From Pseudomonadota bacterium (GTDB lineage Bacteria; Pseudomonadota; Alphaproteobacteria; Acetobacterales; Acetobacteraceae): a stretch of 64,000 nt of DNA. Made by a program: the position numbers and the translations under genes. Shown here piece by piece: positions 34,393-45,724 of this stretch; within the stretch, counting starts at the first letter, position 1, and each line of letters opens with the position of its first letter. The stretch covers positions 62,001 through 126,000 of the forward strand of contig JAFEFW010000637.1 in the NCBI GenBank assembly GCA_018240405.1, read 5' to 3'. Under the pieces are notes generated by a model. It was given only the letters and a program-made list of their open reading frames with translations. It did no database searches and was not told the origin of the DNA.

Positions 34393-36666
34393 ATGGCCAT
34401 CAACGTTCTCCACAATGCGTTCGTCGACCAGGCGTCGATAACCACTGCATTGTCGAAGATGGTCGGCGTCACGCCGGGCGCGAATAATCCGGCGTATCTG
34501 GTACTGACTGCGCTCGACCGTAACGAATACACAGCGGGCTCCACCGGGGCGACGGGCTGTTTCATAGGCAACGGTAAGACGTTGGCATTCAGCGGGATTG
34601 GCGGCGATGGGCGCGGCACCGGCCTCGTCTTCACCTACCAGGCAGCCAGCGGGCGCTACTACAATAGCGTATACGGATATCTTGACGAGCTGGTGTACAA
34701 GTCGTCCAGCAACAGGAACGACGTTACCAACATTTCGCTGTTCGGCACCAGCAACCTCAGCCTGGCAAACCAGTACGCCAGCAATGCCTGGTATGCGATG
34801 CAGATCAGCGCATTCAACTACCTCGGCAGCGTCACCGTCGCGACCCAGCCGGCGTTTGCCGGACCGGTGCCGGACCAGGCGACGCCGATGTCGATTGCCG
34901 CGGTCGCCAGCAGCTTTGTCGGCAAAGCCTGGAACATGAACGGATGCTGGGTGCTCGCCAGCACGATTGCCGCAGAGGCCGGCGCCTCACTGCCGCTGCG
35001 CAGCACGGCCATTGGTCTGGCGGGACAGGCGAATGGCGAATGGGTCGTGGCCTTCAACGGTCCGGCCGGACAGACCGGCGCCTGGCAGCAGATGGTCACT
35101 GCCGGTGAGATCGTGGTGTTCGGCTTTGCCGGTGGCGGCGGCCACATCACCACGTGTGTATCGGGCTCGGGCAGCAGCGCCATGCTGGTCGACAATATCA
35201 CCTACGTTAACGGCAACGGTACAGTCGCGAATCCGGCAAATGACGGATCGGCGAGTGACATCCTGATCGCGCCGCCGCACCCCGCGTCACACGAGTGGGC
35301 CAGTGCGATCGCGTCGACTGTCGTTATCTATCAGCTCGATACACCGATCGTCACCGCGAAGGTCAGCAGCGTCAGCCTCACCTGCGGCATGTCGCTGTCG
35401 CTTTACACGCTGTTCTCGGTCAGCGATCCAGCCGGCAGGCCGATCACCAAGTGGCAGGTGTATGACACCGCCGCGAGCGACTGGCTGGTCTGCAACGGCG
35501 CCAGCACGTCGAACCATGCCGCGAGCACGGCGCTTGAGGTAGGATCGTTGTCGCCGGTTTCGCTGCTGGCGGGTTCGGTAGCGGTCACCGACACGATCGG
35601 GGTGCGGGCGTACAACGGGTCCTATTGGGGCGACTGGCAGACCCTGACTGTCGCTGTCACCACGTCAGCGGTCGCGGCACCCAGGGCGCCCTCCGCGCCG
35701 GTGGTCACCAACCAGACGGCGGCGCAGACCTGGCTGGCTGGGCAGTCGCTGTCGCTGACCCTGCCGGCCAACACGTTCACCGACCCGGACCAGCAGGCGC
35801 TGAGCTACGCCGCAACATTGTCGTCCGGTGCGGCGCTGCCGTCCTGGCTGAAGTTCAATGCGGCCACCGATACGTTCACCGGCATCGTTCCAAGCGTGGC
35901 GCAGAAACTGACGCTGTCGGTGAAGGCGACCGACACCAGCGGCCTGTCCGCGACCGACACGTTCGCCGTGACGGTGATTGGCGCCCCGACGGTGACGGCG
36001 CAGACGCCGATGCAGAACTGGGTCGTTGGACAGAAGGTCAACCTGGCCCTGCCCGGCAACACATTCACCGATCCGCAGGGGCAGAAGCTGACCTATACGG
36101 CGTCGCTTGCCTCCGGCGCCGCCCTGCCGTCCTGGCTGCAGTTCAACGGCGCCACCGATACGTTCACCGGCACGGCGCCGAGTGTGGCTCAGGCCATGAA
36201 CATCAAGGTGACAGCGACGGACGCCAGCGGCCTGAGCGCGTCAGAAACCTTCACCGCCGCCGTCAAGCCGGGCATTGCGGTGGCCAACCCGATCCCGGAT
36301 CAGACCTGGCTGAACAACAGGGCGCTGAACGTCGTCCTGCCCGGCAACACATTCACCGACTCGCTTGGCCTGAAGATGAGTTTCGCCGCCTACCAGGTCT
36401 CGGGGCCAAGCGTGACGTCCTGGCTGCGGTTCAACGGGTCCAGCCTGACCTTCTCCGGCGCGGTGCCGGCAACGCAGTCCGGTACGATCGGCCTCGCCAT
36501 CCTGGCAACCGACGCGGCGCGTTGCAGCGCGACCGACATGTTCCAGGTCAGCTTTGCGACCGCCGCTTCGGGCCAGGTGCATGCGGAAATCCAGTCTGTG
36601 GCCTCGGCGCTGTATGATCCGTATGATCAGACGCAGCTGCAGGGACTGATTCCGCTGGAACGGTGA
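34393..36666 (+). CDS. Secreted-type protein: Cys-peptidase-like region plus three cadherin-like (He_PIG/CADG) repeats
   Basis: I start at ATG 34393 (MAINVLHNAFVDQA); TTG 34351 would add 14 residues. The 757-residue protein has no clear signal peptide and is Ser/Thr/Ala-rich with few charges. Residues about 165-275 resemble a papain-like NlpC/CHAP fold: the nucleophile candidate Cys185 in WNMNGCWVLAS and the base candidate His251 in GEIVVFGFAGGGGHITT, with Asp267/Asn268 behind. Three tandem ~95-residue repeats follow (about 434-723), each with the PGNTFTD and SWLxFN signatures of dystroglycan-type cadherin-like modules. It is probably an extracellular or surface protein. Secretion route unknown. 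Confidence 0.75.
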   Translation: MAINVLHNAFVDQASITTALSKMVGVTPGANNPAYLVLTALDRNEYTAGSTGATGCFIGNGKTLAFSGIGGDGRGTGLVFTYQAASGRYYNSVYGYLDELVYKSSSNRNDVTNISLFGTSNLSLANQYASNAWYAMQISAFNYLGSVTVATQPAFAGPVPDQATPMSIAAVASSFVGKAWNMNGCWVLASTIAAEAGASLPLRSTAIGLAGQANGEWVVAFNGPAGQTGAWQQMVTAGEIVVFGFAGGGGHITTCVSGSGSSAMLVDNITYVNGNGTVANPANDGSASDILIAPPHPASHEWASAIASTVVIYQLDTPIVTAKVSSVSLTCGMSLSLYTLFSVSDPAGRPITKWQVYDTAASDWLVCNGASTSNHAASTALEVGSLSPVSLLAGSVAVTDTIGVRAYNGSYWGDWQTLTVAVTTSAVAAPRAPSAPVVTNQTAAQTWLAGQSLSLTLPANTFTDPDQQALSYAATLSSGAALPSWLKFNAATDTFTGIVPSVAQKLTLSVKATDTSGLSATDTFAVTVIGAPTVTAQTPMQNWVVGQKVNLALPGNTFTDPQGQKLTYTASLASGAALPSWLQFNGATDTFTGTAPSVAQAMNIKVTATDASGLSASETFTAAVKPGIAVANPIPDQTWLNNRALNVVLPGNTFTDSLGLKMSFAAYQVSGPSVTSWLRFNGSSLTFSGAVPATQSGTIGLAILATDAARCSATDMFQVSFATAASGQVHAEIQSVASALYDPYDQTQLQGLIPLER
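34951..35200 (+). other. Putative papain-like catalytic region within the secreted-type protein
   Basis: This sub-region encodes WNMNGCWVLAST (Cys codon at 34945) through GGGGHITTCVSG, the arrangement of a Cys-peptidase/NlpC-CHAP domain. It is a motif-level inference; the rest of the fold is not verified. Confidence 0.4.
35694..36573 (+). repeat. Three tandem cadherin-like (CADG) repeats
   Basis: Copies at about 35694-35985, 35986-36273 and 36274-36573 each encode ~95 residues with the pattern NQT/PDQTW, L(S/N)L-x-LP-x-NTFTD, SWL-x-FN and FTG/FSG. DNA identity between copies 1 and 2 is visibly high, copy 3 is more diverged, which suggests stepwise duplication. Confidence 0.8.
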
Positions 36667-36671
36667 GTGCG

Positions 36672-37427
36672 TCAGGCCGTCATGCCGGCTTCGACCACGC
36701 CGACTCCGGCGAAGGTGACGCGGATGCGGTCGCCGGGGCTGATCGGGAACTGGCGCGTGAACGAGCCGGTCATCACAATGTCCCCGGCGCGCAGCGCGCG
36801 GCCGTGCGATGTCAGCTTACCGGCGAGCCACACCAGCGAGTTCAGTGGGTTTCCCAGCACCGCGTCGCCTGTCCCGGTGGCCGCCGGCTGCCCATTGATC
36901 TCGACCGAACACAGCACGCTCTCGGGTGCAGCCGGCAGCGGTGCTGGCGCGCCCAGCACACAGGTCTTCTGCTGCGCGTTGTCGGCCATGGCGCAGGGAA
37001 TCTGCGTCATCGGCACGCGTGTCTCGATGATCTCCAGCGCCGGATAGATCTCGGCCACCGCGGCCCGCGCCGCGGCAAGATCGGCGCCGGGCACCAGGTC
37101 GCGGCCCAACCGCATGCACAACTCGCATTCGAAGCCTGGGTTGATCAGCGATCCCGCCGGAAACATGTGACCACTCGGCACCGTCTCCAGCACGCAGCCG
37201 AACACCGGCTCGTGGAAACCGAACTGCTGCTGGATCGCCTTGGCGGTCAGCCCGACCTTCCAGCCGATCTGCCGCTCGCCCAGCGCGATGCGCCGGTCGA
37301 TGAGGCCCAGCTGGATTTTGTGGGCATCGTCGATGTGCAGGCGGTCGTAGTACTCGGTTGCCGCGAATTCGCCGCGCTGGCGCGCCTGCCAGAACGCCTC
37401 GACCGCTTCGGCGGTGTTGAATGCCAT
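36672..37427 (-). CDS. 2-keto-4-pentenoate hydratase-like protein
   Basis: The 251-residue protein has the MhpD/FAH-related hydratase layout: GERQIGWKVGLTAKAIQ, FGFHEPVFGCVLETV, FECELCMRLGRDL (metal-binding E-x-E in ECEL) and the C-terminal AGDIVMTGSFTRQFPI. It adds water to a 2-hydroxypenta-2,4-dienoate in meta-cleavage pathways for aromatics. It follows the FAH-family gene by 31 bases on the same strand, so the two form an operon. The aldolase and dioxygenase partners are not here. Confidence 0.88.
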   Translation of the reverse strand: MAFNTAEAVEAFWQARQRGEFAATEYYDRLHIDDAHKIQLGLIDRRIALGERQIGWKVGLTAKAIQQQFGFHEPVFGCVLETVPSGHMFPAGSLINPGFECELCMRLGRDLVPGADLAAARAAVAEIYPALEIIETRVPMTQIPCAMADNAQQKTCVLGAPAPLPAAPESVLCSVEINGQPAATGTGDAVLGNPLNSLVWLAGKLTSHGRALRAGDIVMTGSFTRQFPISPGDRIRVTFAGVGVVEAGMTA

Positions 37428-37458
37428 GGCTTGTCGTTTCCCCTCTTCAGACTGGCGG

Positions 37459-38640
37459 CTATGCCAGCAATCCGCGGCCCGCCAGGTTGCGCATCAGCGC
37501 ACTGGCGCCGAACGACCATGGCTCGCACCGGTCCGTCGGCATGATCCGGTTCACCAGCCGTCCCAGCTTCGGCGCGGCGATCGTCACGACGTCACCAGTC
37601 TTGTGGGTGAACCCCTGGCCTGGCGCGTCGCGATCCTGAATCGGCGCGAACATGGTGCCCAGGAACAGCAGCGCACCGTCCGGATAACGGTGATGCGCAT
37701 TGACCATCTGCGCCACCAGATCCGCCGGATCGCGGCTGATGCGCCCGATCGAGGAGGATCCCTCCAGCACGAACCCGTCCGTTCCCTCAACCCGCAGCGT
37801 TACGGTGGTTGAACGGATGTCATCGAGGCTGAACCCGCCGTCGAACAGCCGCAGGAACGGCCCTATGGCGCAGGAGGCGTTGTTGTCCTTTGCCTTCCCC
37901 AGCAGCAGCGCTGACCTGCCTTCGACATCGCGCAGGTTCACGTCGTTGCCCAGCGTCGCGCCGACGATGCGGCCGCTGGAGGCAACGACCAGCACCACCT
38001 CGGGCTCCGGATTGTTCCAGGACGATGCCGGATGCACGCCGGCATCCATGCCGGTGCCGACCGACGCCATCGGCTGGCATTTGGTGAAGATTTCCGCATC
38101 CGGGCCGATACCCACTTCCAGGTACTGGCTCCAGGCACCCTGTTGGATCAGCACCTCCTTCAGCCGCATGGCCTCCGGCGAGCCCGGCTTCAGGCGGGCC
38201 AGATCGTCGCCGACAAGGCGGGTCACTTCCGCCCGGATCGCCGCGGCGGCGGCATGGTCGCCACGGGCGCGTTCCTCGATCACGCGCTCCAGCATGGAAA
38301 TCGCAAAGGTCACACCGGCCGCCTTCACCGCCTGCAGGTCGGCCGGCGCCAACAGCCAGGGTTTGCCGCGGTCGCGGCCCTCGACCGGCGTGTTGTCCAG
38401 GATGCTGGCGAGCGACCCCATCCATTGCCCGGCCGCGGCGTTCAGGGCGGCGGCCGGGTCTTCGGCCTCGCACAGGTCACGAACGGTGGGGAAGAAGCGG
38501 GAGATGTCGAACACGTCGCCGTTGCGGATCGCGGCGACGGCAGGGCCGCCGGCATCCGGTTTCCAAACACGCGCCACGAGGGCCGCATCGGCCGCGTCGT
38601 CCGGCAGGGCGCCGCGCACCAGCGTCGCTATCGGGGTCAT
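37459..38640 (-). CDS. FAH-family protein (COG3970-like)
   Basis: The 393-residue protein has an N-terminal region that looks catalytic-domain-independent (about 1-110) and a C-terminal FAH fold with GIGPDAEIFTKCQPM, GMDAGVHPASSWNNPEPEVVL (E-x-E metal ligands in PEPEVV) and GATLGNDVNLRDVEGRS, ending RNLAGRGLLA. FAH-family members of this long type act on diketo acids or as dehydratases. It is upstream of the hydratase gene. The exact reaction is not assigned. Confidence 0.88.
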   Translation of the reverse strand: MTPIATLVRGALPDDAADAALVARVWKPDAGGPAVAAIRNGDVFDISRFFPTVRDLCEAEDPAAALNAAAGQWMGSLASILDNTPVEGRDRGKPWLLAPADLQAVKAAGVTFAISMLERVIEERARGDHAAAAAIRAEVTRLVGDDLARLKPGSPEAMRLKEVLIQQGAWSQYLEVGIGPDAEIFTKCQPMASVGTGMDAGVHPASSWNNPEPEVVLVVASSGRIVGATLGNDVNLRDVEGRSALLLGKAKDNNASCAIGPFLRLFDGGFSLDDIRSTTVTLRVEGTDGFVLEGSSSIGRISRDPADLVAQMVNAHHRYPDGALLFLGTMFAPIQDRDAPGQGFTHKTGDVVTIAAPKLGRLVNRIMPTDRCEPWSFGASALMRNLAGRGLLA

Positions 38641-40227
<1,587 letters not shown>

Positions 40228-40231
40228 ATCC

Positions 40232-40696
40232 ATGACCGAAACGCCCTATGCCGGCCTGACTCAGCTTGGACACCAGGTCCGCCAGCCACCCTCGCCGCAA
40301 GAAGCGAAGCTCGAACGCGTGGCCAATCCGGCGAAGGGCAAGCACTACGTGATCCGCTTCACCTGCCCAGAGTTCACCTCGCTATGCCCGCTGACCTGGC
40401 AGCCGGATTTCGCGCATCTGGTGATCGATTATATCGCTGACGACTGGATCGTCGAAAGCAAGTCGCTGAAGCTGTTCCTGGCGTCCTATCGCAACTACGG
40501 CGCCTTCCATGAGGCCTGCTCAATGGAAATTGCCCAGCGCTTGATCGACGTGCTGTCCCCTGTGTGGCTGCGCATCGGTGCCTACTGGTATCCGCGTGGC
40601 GGCATGCCGATCGATGTGTTCTGGCAGAGCGGCGAGGCGCCTTCCGGCGTTTGGATCCCACCGCAGGACGTGCCGGGTTATCGCGGCCGGGGTTGA
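40232..40696 (+). CDS. queF: NADPH-dependent 7-cyano-7-deazaguanine reductase (unimodular QueF)
   Basis: Start at ATG 40232 ([13 protein letters not shown]), after GGAG; the longer frame lies inside tgt. The 154-residue enzyme reduces the nitrile preQ0 to preQ1. The signature [19 protein letters not shown] includes the catalytic cysteine in TSLCP; the [20 protein letters not shown] element contains the NADPH/substrate contacts (key residues E, S-K-S-L-K, F). It lacks the N-terminal half of bimodular QueF. Confidence 0.96.
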   Translation: MTETPYAGLTQLGHQVRQPPSPQEAKLERVANPAKGKHYVIRFTCPEFTSLCPLTWQPDFAHLVIDYIADDWIVESKSLKLFLASYRNYGAFHEACSMEIAQRLIDVLSPVWLRIGAYWYPRGGMPIDVFWQSGEAPSGVWIPPQDVPGYRGRG

Positions 40697-40745
40697 TGCC
40701 GGGGCGGGACAAGCCTCGGCCTCGGCAGAACAAGCCGGTCGCCTT

Positions 40746-43442
40746 TCAATCCGCGGCGTGTGACTGCCCCGGGCCGAGCCGCGGATCCGGCCGCCGCTCG
40801 GGCGGGACAATAGCGGCCACCTCGATGCGCTGCAGCGGATTGAACATGCGGATGCCCAGCTCCTGGAACCGCTTCTTCATCCGCCGGTTGAACTCGCGCT
40901 GCACCGGCCAGCGGCCCGTGTCGGTGCAGACGATCTGGCCGGTGATGGTCACACCACCCCCGTCCACCCGGTCCACGCCCCAAAGCTGCAGGTCGCCCAG
41001 CATCTGCGCGGACAGCGTCGTGTCGTTGCGCATCTCCGACACGATCGTCCTCAACTCCGCCATGACGCGATCGGTGTCCTCCTGATACGCCACGGTGACG
41101 TTGACGGACGCGTTGCCGAGGCCGCGATTCACGTTGGTTACGCTGGTCACGGCGCTGAACGGTATCAGGTGCACCGATCCATCCGCGGCGCGCAGGCGGA
41201 TGGCGCGCACCGACAGCGCCTCCACCGTGCCGGACAGACCCGATACGGTGACGTAGTCGCCAACCTGCATCGCATTTTCCAGCAGCAGGAAGATGCCGTT
41301 GATCAGGTCCTGCACCAGCTTCTGGGAGCCGAAGCCAATTGCCACGCCGACGATGCCTGCGCCGGCCAGCAGCGGCGCGACATTGATGCCGATCTCGCTC
41401 AGTATGGTCAGGCCAGCAAAGATCGCGATGCAGATGAACAGCGTGGTGCGCAGCAGCGGCAGCAGCGTGCGCAGACGCGCGGAACGGCCGAGTTGCGCCT
41501 GCGCCTGCAATTTGTCGAGGTGGCGATGTACGCCAGCGTTGGCTGCCTCCCATACGGTCAGCGCCACGACAACGGTCAGCAGAATTGTGACGGAGGTGTT
41601 GACCACACGCAGGCCCAGCGCGCTCGTCGCCAGCCAGATGAACGTGTTCGCACCATACAATTGCAGCAAGCCGAGGAAGCAGAGCACCCAGATCGTGAGG
41701 CGAACCGCCAGCGCGGCGACCGGATAATAGGTGCCGAGGCGTGCGTTCAGGCTGGCGGCGTTCGAGCCCGGCCGCATGCCGCGCTCAATCACGCCCAGGA
41801 TGACGACGATGGTCAGCCGCGCGCCGATCAGGACAATCGCGGTGATGGAGGAATAACGCAGCAAAGCGGTGAAGCCGTGCGGCACCTCGATCGCCCAGAC
41901 CAGCCAGCCGCCGAACAGGAAGAACAGCGCCACCCAGTGCCAGACAGCAGCCGCGCGGTTGCGCAGGGCCGCGGTGAAGCCGGCCTGGTCCGCGGGCGCG
42001 CGCAGCAGGTACCGGATCGTGCGCCGCTTCCGGATGATCACAAAGGCAATCAGAATATGAAGCACCAGCGCAATCGACTTGTGCAGCAACTCATAGCCGT
42101 CTTCCGACAGCCCCAGCAGCAGCCCCACCTCACCCAGCGCGTAGCCGAGCACGGCGACCAGCACGATGACCCTGACCCACCGCATCAGATAGGCAGCGGC
42201 CGAGTCGGGCAGATGGAACAGTCGCATCCGCGACTTGCGCGGTGACAGCAACATGCGGGCAATACTCAGGATCGCCATGCACACAGCAAAAGCATCCACG
42301 ACGGCGAGGATGATCAGGCGGCTGATCTCATGCCCGCCGACGCTGGAGGCGGCGATCAGGTGGCCGGTGACCACGATCCCCAGCACCGGCACAAGCTCCA
42401 GCACAAGACGGGCAAGCACCAGCGGCACACGCCGCAGCAGCACGGATGCGGCCGGCTTGGGCGGGGCGGAGTCGGCCGCCGGCGCCGGATCGGAATCGTC
42501 CAACGGGTTGTGTACGGGCTCCGGCGCCTCGGTGACGTCCGGTTCCACGGCGGCCGCCGTCTCCGGCGCCGCGTTCTCGCCATCCTCGAGTTCCGGCGCA
42601 TTCGGTGGCGCGATGGCCTCCAGCGACCGGATTGGCCGCTGCATCCCCCACTGCAGCGCGAGACCGACCAGCCCCGATGCGGCGACCGCCAGCACCAGCC
42701 GCCACAGCACATCCTGCAGCAGGTCACGCGCGGTGGGATTGGTGGCCATGACGACCAGCCAGCCCCACAGCAGGGGCAGGCTCTGCGCCGCGTCGAACGC
42801 GTCCACCGCTTGGTTGCCAAGCTGGTTGACGAAGCTGGACGCCGACACCAGCACCTGGGCGCCCAGGCTGTCGGGGGCGAGTGGAATGGCAATTCCCTCG
42901 ACCGTCGTCTTCTGTGCCGGCGGTTGTTCCGCCCCAGCCGGTGCGGGTTGTCCCGCCGGTGTCGCGGCTTGTGCCGGGGTACCCGCCTTGATCAGGGCGT
43001 TCAGCGTGGCTGTGAAGGCGGCCCGCTTGGCGGGGTCGTTCACGACATCGAGGGCGAGCCGGGCCTGCTCCGGGGTGATCCCATTCGCCGGCGACGCCGC
43101 CGCTGGCCTGGCGCCGCCGCTCGGCCGTGCCGCTTGTGGTTTAGGCGGGCTCGGCGCGGGTGTCGGCGCCGCCTGGCTGGGCGCCGGCGATGCAGGCGTG
43201 GTCGGTGCCGGCGCCGTTTGGACAGGGGCGGGCTGCGCCGCGGCCGGAGGCGGGGCGGGCACAGGTGTGGCCGCCTGCGGCGGCGGACCGAGCGGTGCGG
43301 TGGCGGGCGGCGTGGCCGCCTGTGGTGCCGCGGCGGGTGCGCCCGCTGCCGGTTGCGCGTCGGGGGCATTTTCAGGGCCCGCGGCGAGCGCCCCGGCGGC
43401 AACGGCACAAAGCCACGCCAGGACGAAAAGAAGACGCGTCAT
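40746..43442 (-). CDS. Large MscS-family mechanosensitive channel
   Basis: The 898-residue protein has a signal-like N-terminus (about 1-22, LFVLAWLCAVAAGALAAG), then a ~150-residue Pro/Ala-rich periplasmic region that is low-complexity, about ten membrane segments, and a C-terminal MscS core: ILSEIGINVAPLLAGAGIVG (TM3 pore helix), FGSQKLVQDLINGIFLLLEN and the beta domain VGDYVTVSGLSGTVEALSVR. MscS-type channels open under membrane tension to release solutes. The long Ala/Pro stretch and multi-TM N-part make it an MscK/YbdG-like large form. It is divergent from the HIG1-like gene. Confidence 0.93.
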   Translation of the reverse strand: MTRLLFVLAWLCAVAAGALAAGPENAPDAQPAAGAPAAAPQAATPPATAPLGPPPQAATPVPAPPPAAAQPAPVQTAPAPTTPASPAPSQAAPTPAPSPPKPQAARPSGGARPAAASPANGITPEQARLALDVVNDPAKRAAFTATLNALIKAGTPAQAATPAGQPAPAGAEQPPAQKTTVEGIAIPLAPDSLGAQVLVSASSFVNQLGNQAVDAFDAAQSLPLLWGWLVVMATNPTARDLLQDVLWRLVLAVAASGLVGLALQWGMQRPIRSLEAIAPPNAPELEDGENAAPETAAAVEPDVTEAPEPVHNPLDDSDPAPAADSAPPKPAASVLLRRVPLVLARLVLELVPVLGIVVTGHLIAASSVGGHEISRLIILAVVDAFAVCMAILSIARMLLSPRKSRMRLFHLPDSAAAYLMRWVRVIVLVAVLGYALGEVGLLLGLSEDGYELLHKSIALVLHILIAFVIIRKRRTIRYLLRAPADQAGFTAALRNRAAAVWHWVALFFLFGGWLVWAIEVPHGFTALLRYSSITAIVLIGARLTIVVILGVIERGMRPGSNAASLNARLGTYYPVAALAVRLTIWVLCFLGLLQLYGANTFIWLATSALGLRVVNTSVTILLTVVVALTVWEAANAGVHRHLDKLQAQAQLGRSARLRTLLPLLRTTLFICIAIFAGLTILSEIGINVAPLLAGAGIVGVAIGFGSQKLVQDLINGIFLLLENAMQVGDYVTVSGLSGTVEALSVRAIRLRAADGSVHLIPFSAVTSVTNVNRGLGNASVNVTVAYQEDTDRVMAELRTIVSEMRNDTTLSAQMLGDLQLWGVDRVDGGGVTITGQIVCTDTGRWPVQREFNRRMKKRFQELGIRMFNPLQRIEVAAIVPPERRPDPRLGPGQSHAAD

Positions 43443-43544
43443 GCCAGGGTACGACCACGATGCAAAGCAATCGTCAACGACTATTGCTGCCGCTCCGGCA
43501 GGGGCCTACTGAACAAACCGTAACGCCTGCCTATTGTGTGTCCC

Positions 43545-43736
43545 ATGCATATGTTCTTTTCATTCGTGCTCGGCCTTACGCTGTTGGGTGTTCTTGGTGT
43601 CCTCGCCGCCGGGATGATCGGCATTGCCCGCGGCGACGATGCCAGGCGGTCGAACAAGCTTATGCAGTGGCGTGTCGGGCTTCAGGCGCTGGCGATCCTG
43701 CTCCTGGGCCTGCTGATGCTGTCGATGCGGCACTGA
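43545..43736 (+). CDS. HIG1-domain twin-transmembrane protein
   Basis: The 63-residue protein (start MHMFFSFVLG, alternative ATG 43551) has two hydrophobic helices, about 3-27 and 42-60, joined by ARGDDARRSNKLMQWRV. The R-G-x-x-x-R-S-N-K-x-M-x-x-R-V loop is the HIG1 (hypoxia-induced) signature. Mitochondrial relatives act in assembly or regulation of respiratory complexes. It is divergent from the MscS-type gene with 102 bases between starts. Confidence 0.88.
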   Translation: MHMFFSFVLGLTLLGVLGVLAAGMIGIARGDDARRSNKLMQWRVGLQALAILLLGLLMLSMRH

Positions 43737-44036
43737 CCCCGCGGTGCAGGGTCCGCCGCCGGTGGCGCCTGCTCTTCGCCGCCGCGGCATTTCCGGCTGC
43801 CTGGATAAGCACAATCATTGGAGCGTGCGTGCCGCTGCGCCCTCATCCCGGCGCCTACTCGCCGGTTTGACACGTGGAAACCGCGTCAATATGGTCCGCC
43901 GCCTCTATCGCGGATGCGATCAGGCAGGTTCGTGGAGCGGCGCCGGCAACCCGTCGCCGGGTTGATCGTTGCGCACAATCTGCCCGTTCGTGAGGGTATC
44001 TCTGTCAACTCGTCCCAGGAAGCGGTTCGGTTCCCC
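43737..44036. other. Leader region of the etf operon
   Basis: 300 bases between the HIG1-like stop and the etfB start. It contains a good sigma-70-type promoter at 43867-43895. Upstream short frames (to 43965) show no product. The 5' untranslated part would be about 135 bases. Confidence 0.5.
43867..43895 (+). promoter_or_regulatory. Sigma-70-type promoter for etfB-etfA-hbd
   Basis: TTGACA (43867-43872) and TATGGT (43890-43895) are separated by exactly 17 bases, a perfect -35 and a 4/6 -10 element. The initiation site would be about 43902, 135 bases before the etfB ATG. No other -35/-10 pair as good is visible in this interval. Confidence 0.5.
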
Positions 44037-44786
44037 ATGAAAATACTCGTCCCCGTCAAGCGGGTGGTCGACTACAACGTCAAAGTTCGCGTCAAGGCGG
44101 ACGGCTCCGGCATCGAGACCAATGGCGTCAAGATGTCGATGAACCCGTTTGACGAAATCGCCGTCGAAGAGGCTGTCCGTCTCAAGGAGAAGGGCGTCGC
44201 GACCGAGATCATCGCTGTCTCGCTTGGTGTGACGCAGTGCCAGGAGACCATCCGCACTGCGCTGGCGATGGGCGCGGACCGCGGCATCCTGGTGGAGACC
44301 GACGCGGAGCTTCAGCCGCTGGCCGTGGCCAAGCTGCTGAAGGCGATCGCCGACCAGGAGCAGCCAAAGCTGATCATCCTGGGCAAGCAGGCGATCGACG
44401 ACGACATGAGCGCCACCGGCCAGATGCTGGCCGCGCTGCTGGGCTGGTCGCAGGGCACCTTCGCCTCGAAGGTGGCGGTCGAGGGTGAGCGCCTGATCGT
44501 TACCCGCGAAGTCGATGGCGGGCTGGAGACGGTGGACCTGGCGCTGCCGTCGATCATCACCACCGACCTGCGGCTGAATGAGCCGCGCTACGCCTCGCTG
44601 CCCAACATCATGAAGGCACGCAAGAAGCCGATCGACACCAAGAAGCCGGCGGACCTGGGCGTCGACGTGACGCCGCGGCTGCAGACGCTGAAGGTCGAGG
44701 AACCGCCGAAGCGCAAGGCGGGCGTTAAGGTCGGCTCCGTCGCCGAATTGGTGGAAAAGCTCAAGAACGAAGCGAAGGTGATCTGA
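44037..44786 (+). CDS. etfB: Electron transfer flavoprotein subunit beta
   Basis: Start at ATG 44037 ([19 protein letters not shown]); the frame upstream is long but reads through the leader. The 249-residue protein has the ETF-beta signatures [19 protein letters not shown] and [23 protein letters not shown] (key residues DLRLNEPRY, the conserved AMP-binding region is [20 protein letters not shown]). ETF carries electrons from acyl-CoA dehydrogenases to ETF-quinone oxidoreductase. etfA follows after two bases. Confidence 0.96.
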   Translation: MKILVPVKRVVDYNVKVRVKADGSGIETNGVKMSMNPFDEIAVEEAVRLKEKGVATEIIAVSLGVTQCQETIRTALAMGADRGILVETDAELQPLAVAKLLKAIADQEQPKLIILGKQAIDDDMSATGQMLAALLGWSQGTFASKVAVEGERLIVTREVDGGLETVDLALPSIITTDLRLNEPRYASLPNIMKARKKPIDTKKPADLGVDVTPRLQTLKVEEPPKRKAGVKVGSVAELVEKLKNEAKVI

Positions 44787-44788
44787 CC

Positions 44789-45724
44789 ATGACGAGCCTG
44801 GTCCTTCTCGAATTCGACGATAGCGGCATCAAGCAGCCGTCGCGAGCCGCGGTGGCCGCCGCAACGCAGCTTGGTGAGACGCATGTGCTGGTGGCCGGCG
44901 TGAACCTGGGCGCCGCCGCCGCGGCTGCCGCCAAACTGCCGGGTGTCGCCAAGGTGCTGGTGGCGGAGAACGCCGCGCTCGATCACGTGCTGGCGGAGCC
45001 GACCGCGGCGCTGCTGGTGGCGCTGGCGCCGAACTATTCGCACATCCTGGCCGCCACCACGGCGGTGGGGAAGAACATCCTGCCACGCGTCGCCGCGCTG
45101 CTGGACGTGCAGCCGATCAGCGACATTGCCGCAGTGGTGGACGCCGATACGTTCGTACGCCCGATCTATGCCGGCAACGGCATGGCGACAGTGAAGTCCT
45201 CCGACGGCAAGAAGGTCATCACCGTGCGTGGCGCGAGCTTCGACCCGGTGGCGGCCGAAGGTGGCAACGCCGCGACGGAAAATGTGACGGTCGGCGACAT
45301 GCCGGGCCTGTCGAAGTTCGTTTCGGCTGAACTGTCGAAGAGCGAGCGTCCGGAACTGACGGCGGCGCGCGTCGTTGTCTCCGGCGGCCGCGGTATGCAG
45401 GCCGGTGAAAATTTCAAGCTTTTGGACCCGATTGCTGATAAATTGGGGGCTGCGGTCGGTGCGTCGCGCGCCGCCGTGGATGCTGGCTTCGTGCCCAACG
45501 AGTACCAGGTCGGTCAGACCGGTAAGATCGTCGCGCCCGAGCTGTACGTCGCTGTCGGTATTTCCGGTGCCATCCAGCACCTTGCCGGCATGAAGGACAG
45601 CAAGGTGATCGTGGCGATCAACAAGGATGAGGAAGCGCCCATCTTCCAGGTCGCCGATTACGGCCTGGTGGCTGATCTGTTCAACGCGCTGCCGGAGCTG
45701 GCGGCGGAACTGGAGCGCTCCTGA
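44789..45724 (+). CDS. etfA: Electron transfer flavoprotein subunit alpha
   Basis: The 311-residue protein has the FAD-binding C-terminal domain: [38 protein letters not shown] and [20 protein letters not shown] with [15 protein letters not shown]. It forms the ETF heterodimer with EtfB. Its stop TGA is immediately followed by the ATG of the hydroxyacyl-CoA dehydrogenase gene. Length is standard. Confidence 0.97.
   Translation: MTSLVLLEFDDSGIKQPSRAAVAAATQLGETHVLVAGVNLGAAAAAAAKLPGVAKVLVAENAALDHVLAEPTAALLVALAPNYSHILAATTAVGKNILPRVAALLDVQPISDIAAVVDADTFVRPIYAGNGMATVKSSDGKKVITVRGASFDPVAAEGGNAATENVTVGDMPGLSKFVSAELSKSERPELTAARVVVSGGRGMQAGENFKLLDPIADKLGAAVGASRAAVDAGFVPNEYQVGQTGKIVAPELYVAVGISGAIQHLAGMKDSKVIVAINKDEEAPIFQVADYGLVADLFNALPELAAELERS

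Noticed and set aside
35625-36617. 330-residue + strand frame inside the cadherin-repeat gene
   Set aside because: Out-of-frame shadow of the repeated gene; Arg/Gly/Asp-rich with no domain.
42330-43523. Long + strand Arg/Gly-rich frames opposite the MscS-type gene
   Set aside because: They mirror the Ala/Pro-rich coding strand of the channel and have no other evidence.
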